Positions 34,658 through 46,379 of a stretch of 64,000 nt of DNA are shown here, piece after piece. The translations under genes were made by a program, and so were the position numbers. Source of the DNA: Baylisascaris procyonis (taxonomy: Eukaryota > Nematoda > Chromadorea > Rhabditida > Ascarididae). How positions within the stretch are numbered: the first letter of the stretch is position 1; every line of letters starts with the position of its first letter. The stretch lies in assembly GCA_037389465.1 (NCBI GenBank), contig JAZARR010000154.1:558001-622000 (forward strand), written 5' to 3'. Below the pieces are notes generated by a model. That model was not told the origin of the DNA and did not search any database. It worked only from the letters and a program-made list of their open reading frames with translations.

Positions 34658-37600
34658 GTACCGTCCGCCTTTTTTCAATTTAAAAAGCTTTGTACACACT
34701 ATAAGAATCTTCACCTTCTTCCACCGTTTCTTTCCTTCCTTTCCTTCCCATGTTTAGGGGAAGGAAATAATCGCTTGTCCGACTTGGGCATCTTGCTGAG
34801 GTTGTAAGTGGTTCGCGTAGAATTAGAGAAGAATTATAAGAAGTCAGGGAAATTGAGGGGAAACGCTGGCGAAGAATGGAATTTTTACGTCGGGTGAACT
34901 GCATCCGTTTTGTTTGTTACCTGTGGTCACAAACGAGGTTATCAATGGTGTCTCCCACAGCTATTGTGAAGTCTTCTCTTGGTTACTACTTGTGAAATGC
35001 TTTAGTCTATTCAGGCCATTTGCTATTGAATGAGCTGCTGATTGTACGGATTTTTAACTGTTTATGATTATTTCTAAGAAGTTTGCTAGTTTTTCGATTA
35101 ATTAAAGGAGCACATATCTGTTCCGATATGCAATGAGAACGACAGAAAATTTTCATAGTCTGCAAAACAGCGAGATGAGATTTTAGATTCTCTAAGATGT
35201 CATTTGTTCAAATTATAAGCGAAGAAAGTTTCGCTGGTCATTTTCTGTTCGGTTCAATAGCGTTATCGATGGAATCAAAGAATTTCTTTCTTTGACATAT
35301 ATCTGAACCGAATATTTGGAGGAAATTATTTAATTTTCAAAAGAAAAAGAATGTAGAAATTCAACTTTTATAGTAATTTGTTGAGATAATTGAAAGAGGA
35401 AATGATCATCGATGCAATGGCGTTATGAAATGAAATTTAGTGCTCAACTTCTGTTTATAGTGAGTGTGATTAATGGTGTGTGTGTGTTTGTGTGTGATTT
35501 TCTTTATTTTAGTTTATTTCTTCCGTTTTTTATGTGAAGAAGTAAATGAGTGTGATTTATTTTGATTTTTATTGTTCACACGCAGATAAATGAATGAAGG
35601 GTGGTGATAGTTGAACGATATGAAATTTACGCATATCGATTAAAATTGCTTCGATGAACAAATTTTTAAGAGATTTTTTCAACTCATTTGAATTAAAGAC
35701 CATTGATCTTGTGAATTTGTAGTCGACTCTAAAACCGATATTTTTTTGAACTTTTCACCGATCATATGGAGGGTGTAAGTGTTGGCAGGTGGTGCATGTA
35801 AGCTTCGTAAACGCAAATATGCAAATCTTCTTGTTATGAAAGATGATACAAGAATTTACGTTGCATGGATGGCAATCATCGTAGTTGGAGCACGGGAAAT
35901 GAATAAGATTGGGTTTTTCCTTGTGTGGAGTGCTAAATATGATTTCCTGCTGTCATCCATAAAAAGCATCGCATGGTGTCGGGCGCATAATGACCAATGA
36001 CCATTTGATTTGTTTTCGGGACGGGAGGGGATAGAAAGGGGGAAGGGAAGCAGGGGAGCAAGGGAATGGTCGCAATGATAGGGATGAAGATCATGAGCAG
36101 AAACATGAAGGTACGGGAAGCAAAACAACTCCTACAAAAGTGTGCACTGTGAAATACTCAGAAAAATTTGGGGCGGAAGACTGGGTGGTGTGGTCAGTGG
36201 TATTCTTATAAGATGTTTTGTAGGGAAAACTTTAGAACTTTGGAAGATCTTAGAAGAGAAGGTCCAATGCAACATGCATAAGATTATTTCACCCTCTAAT
36301 TACATGTTTATAAAAAAGTTCTTTAATATTTTCAATCCACTCTAAGAGTGTCTAGCTTTTCACCACTACTCGTTCTGTATCGCTGTGAAGATGCGATAAA
36401 GAACTTGAAAAACTCGACATCATATAAATCTGGGATAATTTTATGTGTTTCAATTAAGTCTTTCCAACTTCTCATCTCAAAACGCCTTGCCTGCTCGATT
36501 CTTTCAGTAAAGATGTGGATGTTCTAGGGAAGTCGGTAGACATTCACTATAGCCCATCTCTACGATGTAGTTCTTGTCGTTGGGAGTGAACCTATCCACA
36601 ACCTAAATCAAGAATTAGGAGTAAAAAACTTCACAATTTTATCAAGAAATCTGTATCACATATTTTGAAAGCTCGTGAAAATGAAATTCAAGATAGCGTA
36701 AGCCATCGGTGGCATTCTCCATACTATGGAGGGTGCATTTAATTTATCGTCTACTAAAATGCTTAAACCCTTAAAATGAATGTCCTTTTCCAACATGGCA
36801 ATCGTTAATACAAATTAATTGAAACTTGGCTACTGAAAGAAGCAATTGAGCGTTGTCACATCGGTCAGTAATCAAATCAAGATCGTGATATAACTATAAG
36901 TCTAATAGTTGTGCTTTTGCGAGCAAAATAATGCGCTATCTACAATCGTAAAGCGTGGTTCTTTGATTTAAGAAGAGGAAGCTTAGATAAACAAATTTTC
37001 GCTCATTTTGTTTAATCCGTTTAGTTGACGATCGCCTAGTAAGATGGGGCAATGATGATTAGGCAGTGCAAAGTGTGGAACTCGCCCACGAATAGTGGAT
37101 CTGCATTACACAATACTCTAAAATCTAACACAAATCCTCTAGGGAGAGTAAATGCGTATTTGTGACACATCCTTTCATCTCATTCTGCCTCGATCACTTT
37201 GCATTAACTACGTAAGTCGACCAACTGTCAAAGAAAGCAAAGTATAACAAGCTAGTTAATTCACCTAGATAAACGATACAGTGAACATTTAGGACTGGAG
37301 TGAGTTACTAGCTTTATAGCTTCGATATCTCTAAATGTTAGTGATAATACAGCGCAGAGACGTTGATAGTAAATACGTTTATTGTTTGGGTTATTGTTAA
37401 GCAGATATATCCATAAATATATCGTCGAATGAAATTTTTAGTAACTGTGACAGAGATAAATCGTTTACAGTGAGCGATACATTTTGGGGAAAGTGACGTG
37501 TTATAACGTATATGGTGTTGTTGTTATCTCCCAGATATGCCACATCGGATGGTTATGTTGTTTTGAAGTTTAATCGTAAATTCGGTTAGGAAATTTTGGT

Positions 37601-38259
37601 TGTTTGGGATGAATGGGAACACTTCCGCGCTTCTATCCGTATTTAGTCACCATCGCCTTCAAAAACAGATTTGTTGAGTAGAGAGACGTGAGAATATGCC
37701 TTCAAAAAGAGTTCCAAGAAGTTTTGTGGATTGCTTGGAAAGTTGTTCTGCCTTCCTTTGAGAGTGCTCGAACTGGAGCTCGAACTGTCTATTTATTTAT
37801 GCTATAGGCTAGAATTAATTGCATACAAATAAATCTACTGTGCATGGACTTTTCGTCGCATTTTACACGCACAATGCAAAGCAACGAATAAAATTTTGCA
37901 ACGTGAATGTTTAATGCAACTTTGAACATCTTTGAAAATGTTTTATTATGATTTTCAGTTGGCGATGATCGGGATTGAATTTCCTGAACTTCCATTCTTT
38001 GCGATTGGAGTTTCTTCAAGAAAAAGTTTAAAGAATTCTAGCTCAGCTGTACTCAAACCATGGCAGAAATAATTCAGATGTAGTACATTTAAGGTTATCA
38101 AAATATATAGGCATAGTCTCATAGTCAACAGCTTAGTATGTTTCCTTTTTAAAATAAAACCCGTCGAAAAAATCTGGGGAAAAGAGCTTGTCGCTTTAAA
38201 TTCTGTTTGAACACGATGGTGCTTCTGTAATATGCGCTCAGTAGTGAATATATATAGAT

Positions 38260-38311
38260 GGAAGGGAGAGAGGGAAGGAAGGAGGGAGGGAGAGGAACGA
38301 GGGAGAGGAGA
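38260..38311 (+). repeat. Polypurine tract
   Basis: About 52 nt of G and A with a single C, dominated by GGGA and GGAA units. It could form triplex DNA; no function can be read from it. Confidence 0.8.
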
Positions 38312-38945
38312 CCAAAAAAGAGATCCCCAAAATTCTTATAGTTAAGTGATTTTGCTCGATCAAATTGCGCCATAAAATTTCAATCGCTACTTTCTCACGC
38401 CGGTTCTAATAAGACGATTAGGCATTTATTCCTTCTGCGCTAAGTAAACGAAAATATTTCTTGACGTTTAATGTAGTAACTAGAATCAACATCATACTCA
38501 GTGCATCGTTTTTATGCTGTGCTTAATGCATCGTTATATCACAACATCCGGTACGATAGTGGTATATCACAGCATTCGGGTGTGACATGAACACTTTCAT
38601 TCAACGCTTAAACCCTAGCAGGAGTGGAATAATCTTTGGTCAGTTCAGTGATGCATTCATCTCTGGTAGTGATAATTCGCCTAGCTGTTCAGCTGAAAAG
38701 TTTTCCAGAAATTTTGAAAATGAATTCCTCAAACTATACGTTTGCAGACAGATGGACATCTCTGTCGATTTACAGTTTGAAGTAACTGCTCGTTTGTGTA
38801 TTACGCATAGAACGATCCATTAAGTGGCACATGCGTAGTCACAGTGAAGTCTCGCTTATATTTAAAGATTTGTTTAGAACACTTTTGCTTATGAAAACGT
38901 ACGCATTTCAGATCCTTTATTAACAATAACAAATAGCCGAAAAAA

Positions 38946-39033
38946 TAGTTTTGAATTGCCTTCAAGTTAAAAAACAATTTTTGAGTGACCTCAAATTCGA
39001 AAACCGTTTTGGAGTGACGTCAATCTAAAAAAC
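38946..39033 (+). repeat. Degenerate tandem repeat, three units of about 29-30 bp
   Basis: Three units share the pattern TTTTGRRTGMCSTCAA followed by an A-rich tail ending AAAAC. Copies are imperfect, indicating an old local duplication. Confidence 0.6.
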
Positions 39034-42000
39034 CTCACCATTCACGAACGCATTCTTGAGTCACATGTTTAGCGTGACGAACGACGAAACCGATATCTTA
39101 AAATTTCTTTATCAATTATCACGCAAGTTTTTGTTGGTCTCATCCACTCTATTTATTGAGTTATAATGGGGAGACCGTAGGGAGGAGAGCGAAAAGGAGA
39201 CAGTACTCCTTGCCGTGTCCAATTTGATGCCCCTATCCAGCAAACAAATGCGTCGTTGCAAATTGTCCACATTTTATTAATGCCCCAAAAATCTATCATT
39301 GAGGAAGTGCCAAAACATACGTAGGATACTCTGTATCTGTACATTTTGATTCACTCTTTTTAGGAAACAAACTTCCAATCAATGGATTTGAGAATAGATA
39401 TTGGCCGAATTCACGCAAAAAGCTCCTGTAGTTTCATAGAAGGCGTTATACCGTTTTCGGTCCAGCGAAGTTGCTTGTGGCTGATTTAAGCGTTCATGTC
39501 CACCTTCGCAAGCTTTTGGAGCCAGTAGCGACAGCAGCCCGAGGGAACAACAGCTAAGCAAGTTAGCCCATAGAAACCACCCATTTCTCCAGACACGCAC
39601 TTGCGTTGTTGAAAAACTAAATTAGTAAGGAGTCGCGAAGTGCATTGCGCCTCGACGATCAGCATTTGCTCGTTTCCATATCTTGCATTTCATTTCTTTA
39701 ATTAGTTTTCTCCGCGGCCGATTTCGTTTTGGAGTTAACAGTTACCAACAGGAAAATTATTTAAAAATACATCGCATATTTCGCATTTTCCACTCCAAAA
39801 ATCCCCAGCGTCCTTTTCAGCTCACCTGCAGGTCGATCAATCCCCAAAACTTCGCAGGTACATCGATAGCGAATTATCTTGCAAATATAATGCACTCAGA
39901 CCTCTAAAAAAGGTGATTTCTACGTTCAAAGAACCTCTCAGCATCTTTAAAAATGAAAAGTGTGCGGAAGAGTACTTCAAATTAATGCAATTTGATAAGG
40001 TCTCGCTATTGACTTTCAATTTTTCATTTTAGGAGCTAAAAATTTTCCGTTAAAAGTGCCACACATTTGTATAAAGTTGTAGCTTCTAAATTCCTTATTC
40101 AAACAATTCGATTAGGCAGACGCATGTTTTGCACGGAGAGACAAATGGGCGTTTTTTGGCGACCTCAAACATATCAAATATTGTGCGCATTTTTTGTAGC
40201 GCAAAAATAATTTCAATCTTTGTGGCTCAATGTTCACTTCCATTCATGCTTCCAAAACCATTTTCCATACTTTCAAAACCATTTTTTCTTTTTGTCGCAT
40301 ATGACTCTGGATATAATAAAATCGGATTTCTTTTTAAAAATTTTTGAGAATGTAGAATAATTTCCTTGACGATATTTTAAAGCTCCACTCAATCTAGCTA
40401 GCTACCAATTGCCTTAGGTAATCGTCTAATTAAATATAATTGCGTTCATTCGGTCAACACCGTTTCGATTCAATAATGAAGTGAGGTTGTACTCGTGAGC
40501 AGTAATTTGCTTTTGTGTTAATAATATTATTTTATTGACGTCAAAGAGAATGCAGATTCATTTTATTTCTTCTTTTAGCTGCATTCTATTGTATCATCTA
40601 TATTTCGATCATTCGCGTCTTACTTATTTATTCATTTATGTTATTTCTATCTTATTTTTATTCAATGCCCTTTCAATATGGATAGGAACGGAATTATAAC
40701 TTCCGTTACCTAAGGAGGTACTTTGCCACCTACACCACGAATCTTCTGAAAGTAAAAAACCAATGAATGTGACATTTCTTTATCGACAGCCGAATGCGGA
40801 TCAGGAACAGTTTCATTTGCCGCAGTAGTAAATGGACGACCGATGTGACAAGAGTGTGACAATTCAACGTCAGATCCAATAATCAACGCACTGATCATGC
40901 AATATGTCGGGGTTATGAAACCCCTCAGCATCTCTGCGATAGAGTTGCCTATCTTTGTGGTTCCCTATCGCGTTAACTCCTCGTGATATCTGCTTTAGCA
41001 CGCTCCTCACTGAAATACTGTATGCTTGCTTGATAGTTAAGCAAATCGGATTTCTTTGACATTATCTGAAAAAAGCCCCACCCAAAATATGCCATCACTT
41101 TTTTATTCATCGCCTAACAATCGCAGCACTAGTCGATATCTTTTTTCTTACTTGCCCACGTTCTAACTGGAGTCGGATAGATTATTCTACAACTGCAGTA
41201 CGCTTCTTTTCCAGACACCGATACAACTCTACCTTTTATATTATTTGCAACAAAGTCAAAATAAACACACCAATAGCACAGCAATGAACCCTATTATTCG
41301 GTCGATCGCCGTCTTGAGATTAGACGTACTGAAAGAAAGCATAAAAATCTTCCAGTTTTTTGACAAATCTCTTATATGTATCCCATTTAAAGACACCGAT
41401 GGAGAACCAAGAAATTAAGAGCACTTTTTGTGCACCAAATTCAAATATTGGAATAGATTTGAATTTAGCGCATAGGAAAATTTCGCCCTATATGATAACA
41501 GAGATCCAACACATTTGAACAGTTGAACATGACGAGTCGCCCTATATGGCTACTTTTAAAATTCCTTTAAAATTCCGATCCCATTTAATTCCGAGTTCTC
41601 ACAAGTGTCGATTATTTCATTTAAGTTTCATTACTGATCCTAACTAAGAGCCTTCTCATTGTTTCACTCATCGAGACAAGTAGAAAATATTGACTATTAC
41701 CTAAAAGTTCGATAATCTGAACCACATTACCACTATAGAATGTTTATGGGGAAAGTGGAGTGATGCGAGTGAAACACATTACTTAACATAGCTGTGAGAT
41801 AAGTAATAAGGTTAGAATTTTTCGAAACGAATTAGAAAGAAAAATTTCCCAACTTTCACGATTTCCAAGAGAGTTTTTTGTTGATAGAATATAGAAGACG
41901 ACCTTATTTTATCTCTAATAATAAAGCAATTCTTGTTTATTCGTTCCTTAAAGTTGCAAAAATCTCTGTCTTACGCATTCGCATTAGGCGATAATCACAT

Positions 42001-43830
42001 CATGGAACCAACAATTGCCTCTTGTGCTTTCAGATATACCCATCACATTAATCAACGTACAGTACATTCACATAGTGCGAATGTGGTATTACGAATGCAA
42101 ACTGCAATTGACATTCGCTGTTACTAAAGGTGCATAAATGAAATGATAAGAACAGCTTGTTCGTTACGAATATACCCACCCAAATATTCTCTCAGCGAAG
42201 CTAACTATCCTCGTCCAACTTGCTATTAGGATCGAAAGTCAGTGCTAAAGTGCCCGCATTTGCTTTGATACACCATGGGCTCAACGTTACACTACATTAT
42301 ATAAATATGGATGACAGGTGCGACTTTTCGTCAGCCTGTAACAACTATGTGATGAAAAGGAAAACCATATATAGAGCAGGGTCCATAATGGGAAATTGCT
42401 TGTTTGTCTTTGCCCCCGTCCCTCCCTTCCCCTCAGCCCGCTCCACCCATCCTGCCCTGCCACCCTATAAGTTCTTCACGTCAACTTGTCAGATGTGCCA
42501 ATTTCCGTACGCTCTTCTACTTTTGCTTATCCATTAAGATTGCGCTTTTTGATCGGAAGTTCGAGTGATTCGTAGAGCAGTTGTTTTGTTGATGTTTTGT
42601 AACGAGCATTAGTTTCCAAACTGTAATTTAAATATATCTGAAAGAATTACACTCAATATTCACGAAATTTTGTCACCACTTCATCTTTCGTGGAAAAGAA
42701 ATAATATCTACAAGAAAGACTACAATAGTGTACCTCTGAACAGGTGATCATTGTTACGCCCAGCAAAGAATGGCTGATTATAATGCGTCTCTTTGTTGCC
42801 GCTTAGAAGCGGCAAATTTGATTTGCCAAGAAATAATAAACCATATTACATGTAACTTATTTTTTCATTATGGTGCCCTCAAAGTGCATTTTGTCAAATC
42901 TTATCATTCAAGCTACGCAAATTTTTGCCGATTTTTTCACATATTATGGTGAAAAAATTGCCAACTCCGAAAGTGGCAAAACGAATTATTTTTTCGGTTC
43001 TCACTTATTTTCTCACAGTAATCATCGTATTCGTTCGAAAGTTGAAATGGTTCTGTTACGAACCCGGGAAACAGTGAAATGAGAAAGATCAATTTAAATA
43101 TTCTCACACAATTAACGTTAGTGCAGGGTTAACGACCGTCCAAGTATTAAAAGAAATCTCAACAAATTTGCATTGCATGACATGGTTACCCTATCATTTC
43201 TCTCATTTCTCAGAATATGCTATTCCTTTGTCAAGGGTAATGAAAAAATACTAGAAAAAGTTTACATATTTTAGAGGGTTGGAAATGCAAAAAAGGAAAT
43301 TCGCAGAATACATTTTGAGGGTGTTCTTAGCTTGAGCAACTTTCCATGGACACCTCCGTGATATGATTATTTCAAAGGAAAGTTCTCCTACTCATAAATA
43401 AAAAGTGGAGTGAACTACGCTGCGTATAATTCATTTATCAGAGTCGCCATATGGATCTTAACGCTTATATTACCGCCTCTGTATTGAATCATTTCGTTCA
43501 TAATTAACCAACCACTTCTCATGGTCACATATCGTTTATGTGCTCCATTGCATGAAAGTATTGGTTAAGGGGGTTGCCTCATTACTGAAATGCTCATCTA
43601 ATTCAATCAGAGAAAAATGAATACGATTATAATTCTTTTGAAATCTTTACTGTTTTGGAGTGAAGCATGTAAACGCGACCGTAATATTTCCACAGTAAAA
43701 TAGATAACATTCCCATCATCTACACTCGGACTTGTTTCTTCTCAATAATGTCGACCTCATCACAGGTACTGTCGAAAATTTACTGAAAAATTATAAATTT
43801 TGATGAGCACCTATTGTGGTTAGATAAAGA

Positions 43831-43905
43831 ATGCAATTATCTACAATACTTCTTCTTTCTGTTATCTGTTGCTTCTTTTGCCCATTAGAAATTGAAATGA
43901 TTTAT
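43831..43905 (+). CDS. pdf-1: Signal-peptide exon, alternative first exon of pdf-1 (proximal)
   Basis: Encodes 25 residues, MQLSTILLLSVICCFFCPLE then IEMIY, with a strong donor TAT|GTAAGA in phase 0. The ATG has A at -3. Joined to 46167-46337 it gives an 81-residue precursor with pro-segment LEIEMIYFGDGELLTKR and a 2.26-kb intron, both sensible. Caution: the pyrimidine-rich stretch coding for the hydrophobic core ends in CCCATTAG, so part of it could be a splice acceptor instead. Either this or the distal exon at 34574 may be the real first exon, or both may be used from separate promoters. Confidence 0.4.
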
Positions 43906-46166
43906 GTAAGACATCAATTTTAAACTCTTACCTTTCACTTTTTAAATAAGAAAGGGTATATTCAGGGTGCTAATTTATTTGCTTATTCTCATGCATATCT
44001 ATCAAATCCTTAGCATTTGTATACTTTACTCTAACAGGTGAATCATTCATAAGTTACTGGGTCATTTCCATAAAGTGATATCTCTCTACCGGAAACAGTT
44101 AAAAATAATTGTCGAAAAACTAAATTGTGAAAGCAACAGACTGGAAAAATCAATGGCTTTTTGATAAAAAGTTATGTAAATTAAAAATTTCTTGCTTTAT
44201 TCGGTCGATGAATAGTTGTAATCGGTACAGAAACGAATTATTGCTAAAGTCATTATTGATCATTATAAGCTCAGCGATATCCACTCCCATCTTTACACAT
44301 ATTTATCAGGAATTTTGTTAGATAATAACTTCAGTGGTTTATTTTACACTGCGCAAAAATTTTTCAGCATGTGATTTTTTCATTGAAAAATTATTCAGTA
44401 GAGAAATTTAACAGAAAAGAGTTGAAATATGAAATTTTAAGAGTCAATTATTTAGTTGCAACTTAAATCAGCATTATGCTATTTAGAGCATTCAACAGTT
44501 GTCGTAGTACCACGCGCTACAAAGTTTCACGCGATATTTTGCTCTGAATTGTTTTGTTGTCCAGCAGTTATTGCAGAATAATTCAATGACTTTCTGAGTT
44601 GCTATTGTTTCTTGATGCAAAATTGCATGATGCTGAATGAAAAATCTTTGAGTGAATGTTGAATAATTTTTCATCAAACTCTATTTGGCGACCAACAATA
44701 ATGACGTCTATTATGTTATTTTTTTCAGAATGACGTTAACACTGCTATATCTTAGAGTTGCTATTTTCGTTTAAAAGAGGTTATTTTTTTGCACAGCGCT
44801 GTATCGGTGTAAATTGTGGAATTTTCAGAAATGCGATATTTTCATTCAAAATCATCGAAAGCATGTCTCATCAAAATTTTTTTGTGCTCGCATATTTTTA
44901 TTGGTCATTGATTTAAATGTGCACCATTTGCCTTATGTGATTAAAAAAACAAGTAGAGAACGCTCAATGATGCACTTTTAAATTTTGTATATTGTGGGGG
45001 TTCTTCTAATGGAAAAAATGAAGTACAAATAGGTTTTGTCTGAGCTCACACTTTGTACTAATGCAATTGAAAATCTCCTTGGAATTGGTGAATTGTTCGA
45101 ATGTTCGAAGTTCCTCTTCACATCCACCTGACATTATTTTTTCTTGAAAATTTGATTGCCTGCACTCCTTTTCAATCCGATACCCGGGCTGCAAGAAACG
45201 ATCCAATTTAATGAGAAAATATTGGCTTAATTTCTCTGAGGGAGTTGTTTTTCTTTATTTTTTGAGAGCCGACTTTATGGAAAATCTGACGTCTAAGTGA
45301 TAAAAAGATAGATAGACGTGTTGATGAAACATGCAGAGCAATGCAAAGGGCATACAATCTAAACTCTCATTTATTCAGCTTTGTTTCACATGCTGAGTTT
45401 TTTTCAAGCTCAGCCTTCTTGAATCATTTTCAAACAGAAAAGTAAGAATTATATAATGGCAATAACAACGATTTGAATCTCTCTTTATATGGTTAACAAA
45501 TCTATTAAAGCAAATTGTCCTATCGCGTCCATTCAATAGTTTCAACTCGATGACGATTGAAAGTAGATCTATGAAGTTTGATGCAAAGTTTTCATACATT
45601 TTGCAGTCGATCGAATTTTTATTTTGCGGGACTTGAATTGCAAAAAAAACGAACGAATCTTTTGTGCAAAATTCACGAAAGTACTCAAATCAATTGAATC
45701 TTGAAAGCATAGTGAATAAATTTTATTATTTGCTAGCAAATCGTGAATCTCGTCGACTCGATGCATAGAAATGCAAAAATGCAAATTGTTCCACCCATCC
45801 GCTTATTCAAAGACATGTGATTCCTAGAGGGATTATTAAAAAATTATAATGCAGAAATATGCATACTAAAATGTTACTGTAGTGGGATTTGAAATGTAAA
45901 TGACCAATGCCATTACCATAAGAGAAAGTCATTTAGACAATATAAGAGAAAAAAGTCATTTGGAAAGGAATATTGAAGACGGAATCAGATACTATGGCGT
46001 TACAAATGATATAATAATTCACCTATCTGAAATGAGCATTAGTATCTGAATAGCCGAGTATTTAATTAATTAAGCTATAAACTGATTTATGATTGGTTGG
46101 TCGGTGAGAGTAGTTGAAAAAAAGACTGTAAACTATAAAGCTATAAATAAGCGAATGATTTTTTAG

Positions 46167-46337
46167 TTCGGTGATGGCGAGCTATTGACAAAGCGAAGCA
46201 ACGCAGAGCTTATCAACGGTTTGATCGGCATGGATTTGAACAAGTTGTCGGCTATTGGGAAGAGGTCGAACGCTGAGCTTATCAACGGTCTTCTTGGCAT
46301 GAACTTGAACCGACTCTCTTCCGCCGGACGCAGATAG
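46167..46337 (+). CDS. pdf-1: pdf-1 last exon: two PDF-family neuropeptides
   Basis: Encodes a pro-segment FGDGELLTKR followed by two amidated peptides. The first starts SNAELINGLIGMDLNKLS, ends AIG, and is cut at KR. The second starts SNAELINGLLGMNLNRLS, ends SAG, and is cut at RR immediately before TAG (46335-46337). The glycine before each dibasic site donates the C-terminal amide. C. elegans PDF-1a and PDF-1b have the same length and differ from these by two and three residues. PDF peptides are secreted from neurons and act on the receptor PDFR-1 to promote locomotory arousal and mate searching. The acceptor is ATTTTTTAG, phase 0. The only uncertainty is which upstream exon supplies the signal peptide. 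Confidence 0.97.
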   Translation, partial: FGDGELLTKRSNAELINGLIGMDLNKLSAIGKRSNAELINGLLGMNLNRLSSAGRR

Positions 46338-46373
46338 CTTCATATATCCATTCTTTAACAGGTATATCCGATA

Positions 46374-46379
46374 AATAAA
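46374..46379 (+). terminator. Poly(A) signal of pdf-1
   Basis: AATAAA lies 37 nt after the pdf-1 stop codon. A second copy is at 46604-46609. Confidence 0.6.

Larger units (their letters stand above)
34658..43830. other. Long gene-poor stretch (possible pdf-1 first intron)
   Basis: No exon with recognisable homology was found. Contents include polypurine tracts (about 36018-36070 and 38260-38311), degenerate tandem repeats (38535-38580, 38946-39033, 40243-40282) and a GC-richer block near 39380-39600 that is open on the minus strand (see findings). Open frames at 38587-38823 and 42220-42537 lack supporting splice or family evidence. Confidence 0.45.

Noticed and set aside
43889..43905. 17-nt microexon of pdf-1 after CCCATTAG
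   Set aside because: It would need a phase-1 upstream exon, whereas both the distal signal exon and the PDF exon are phase 0.
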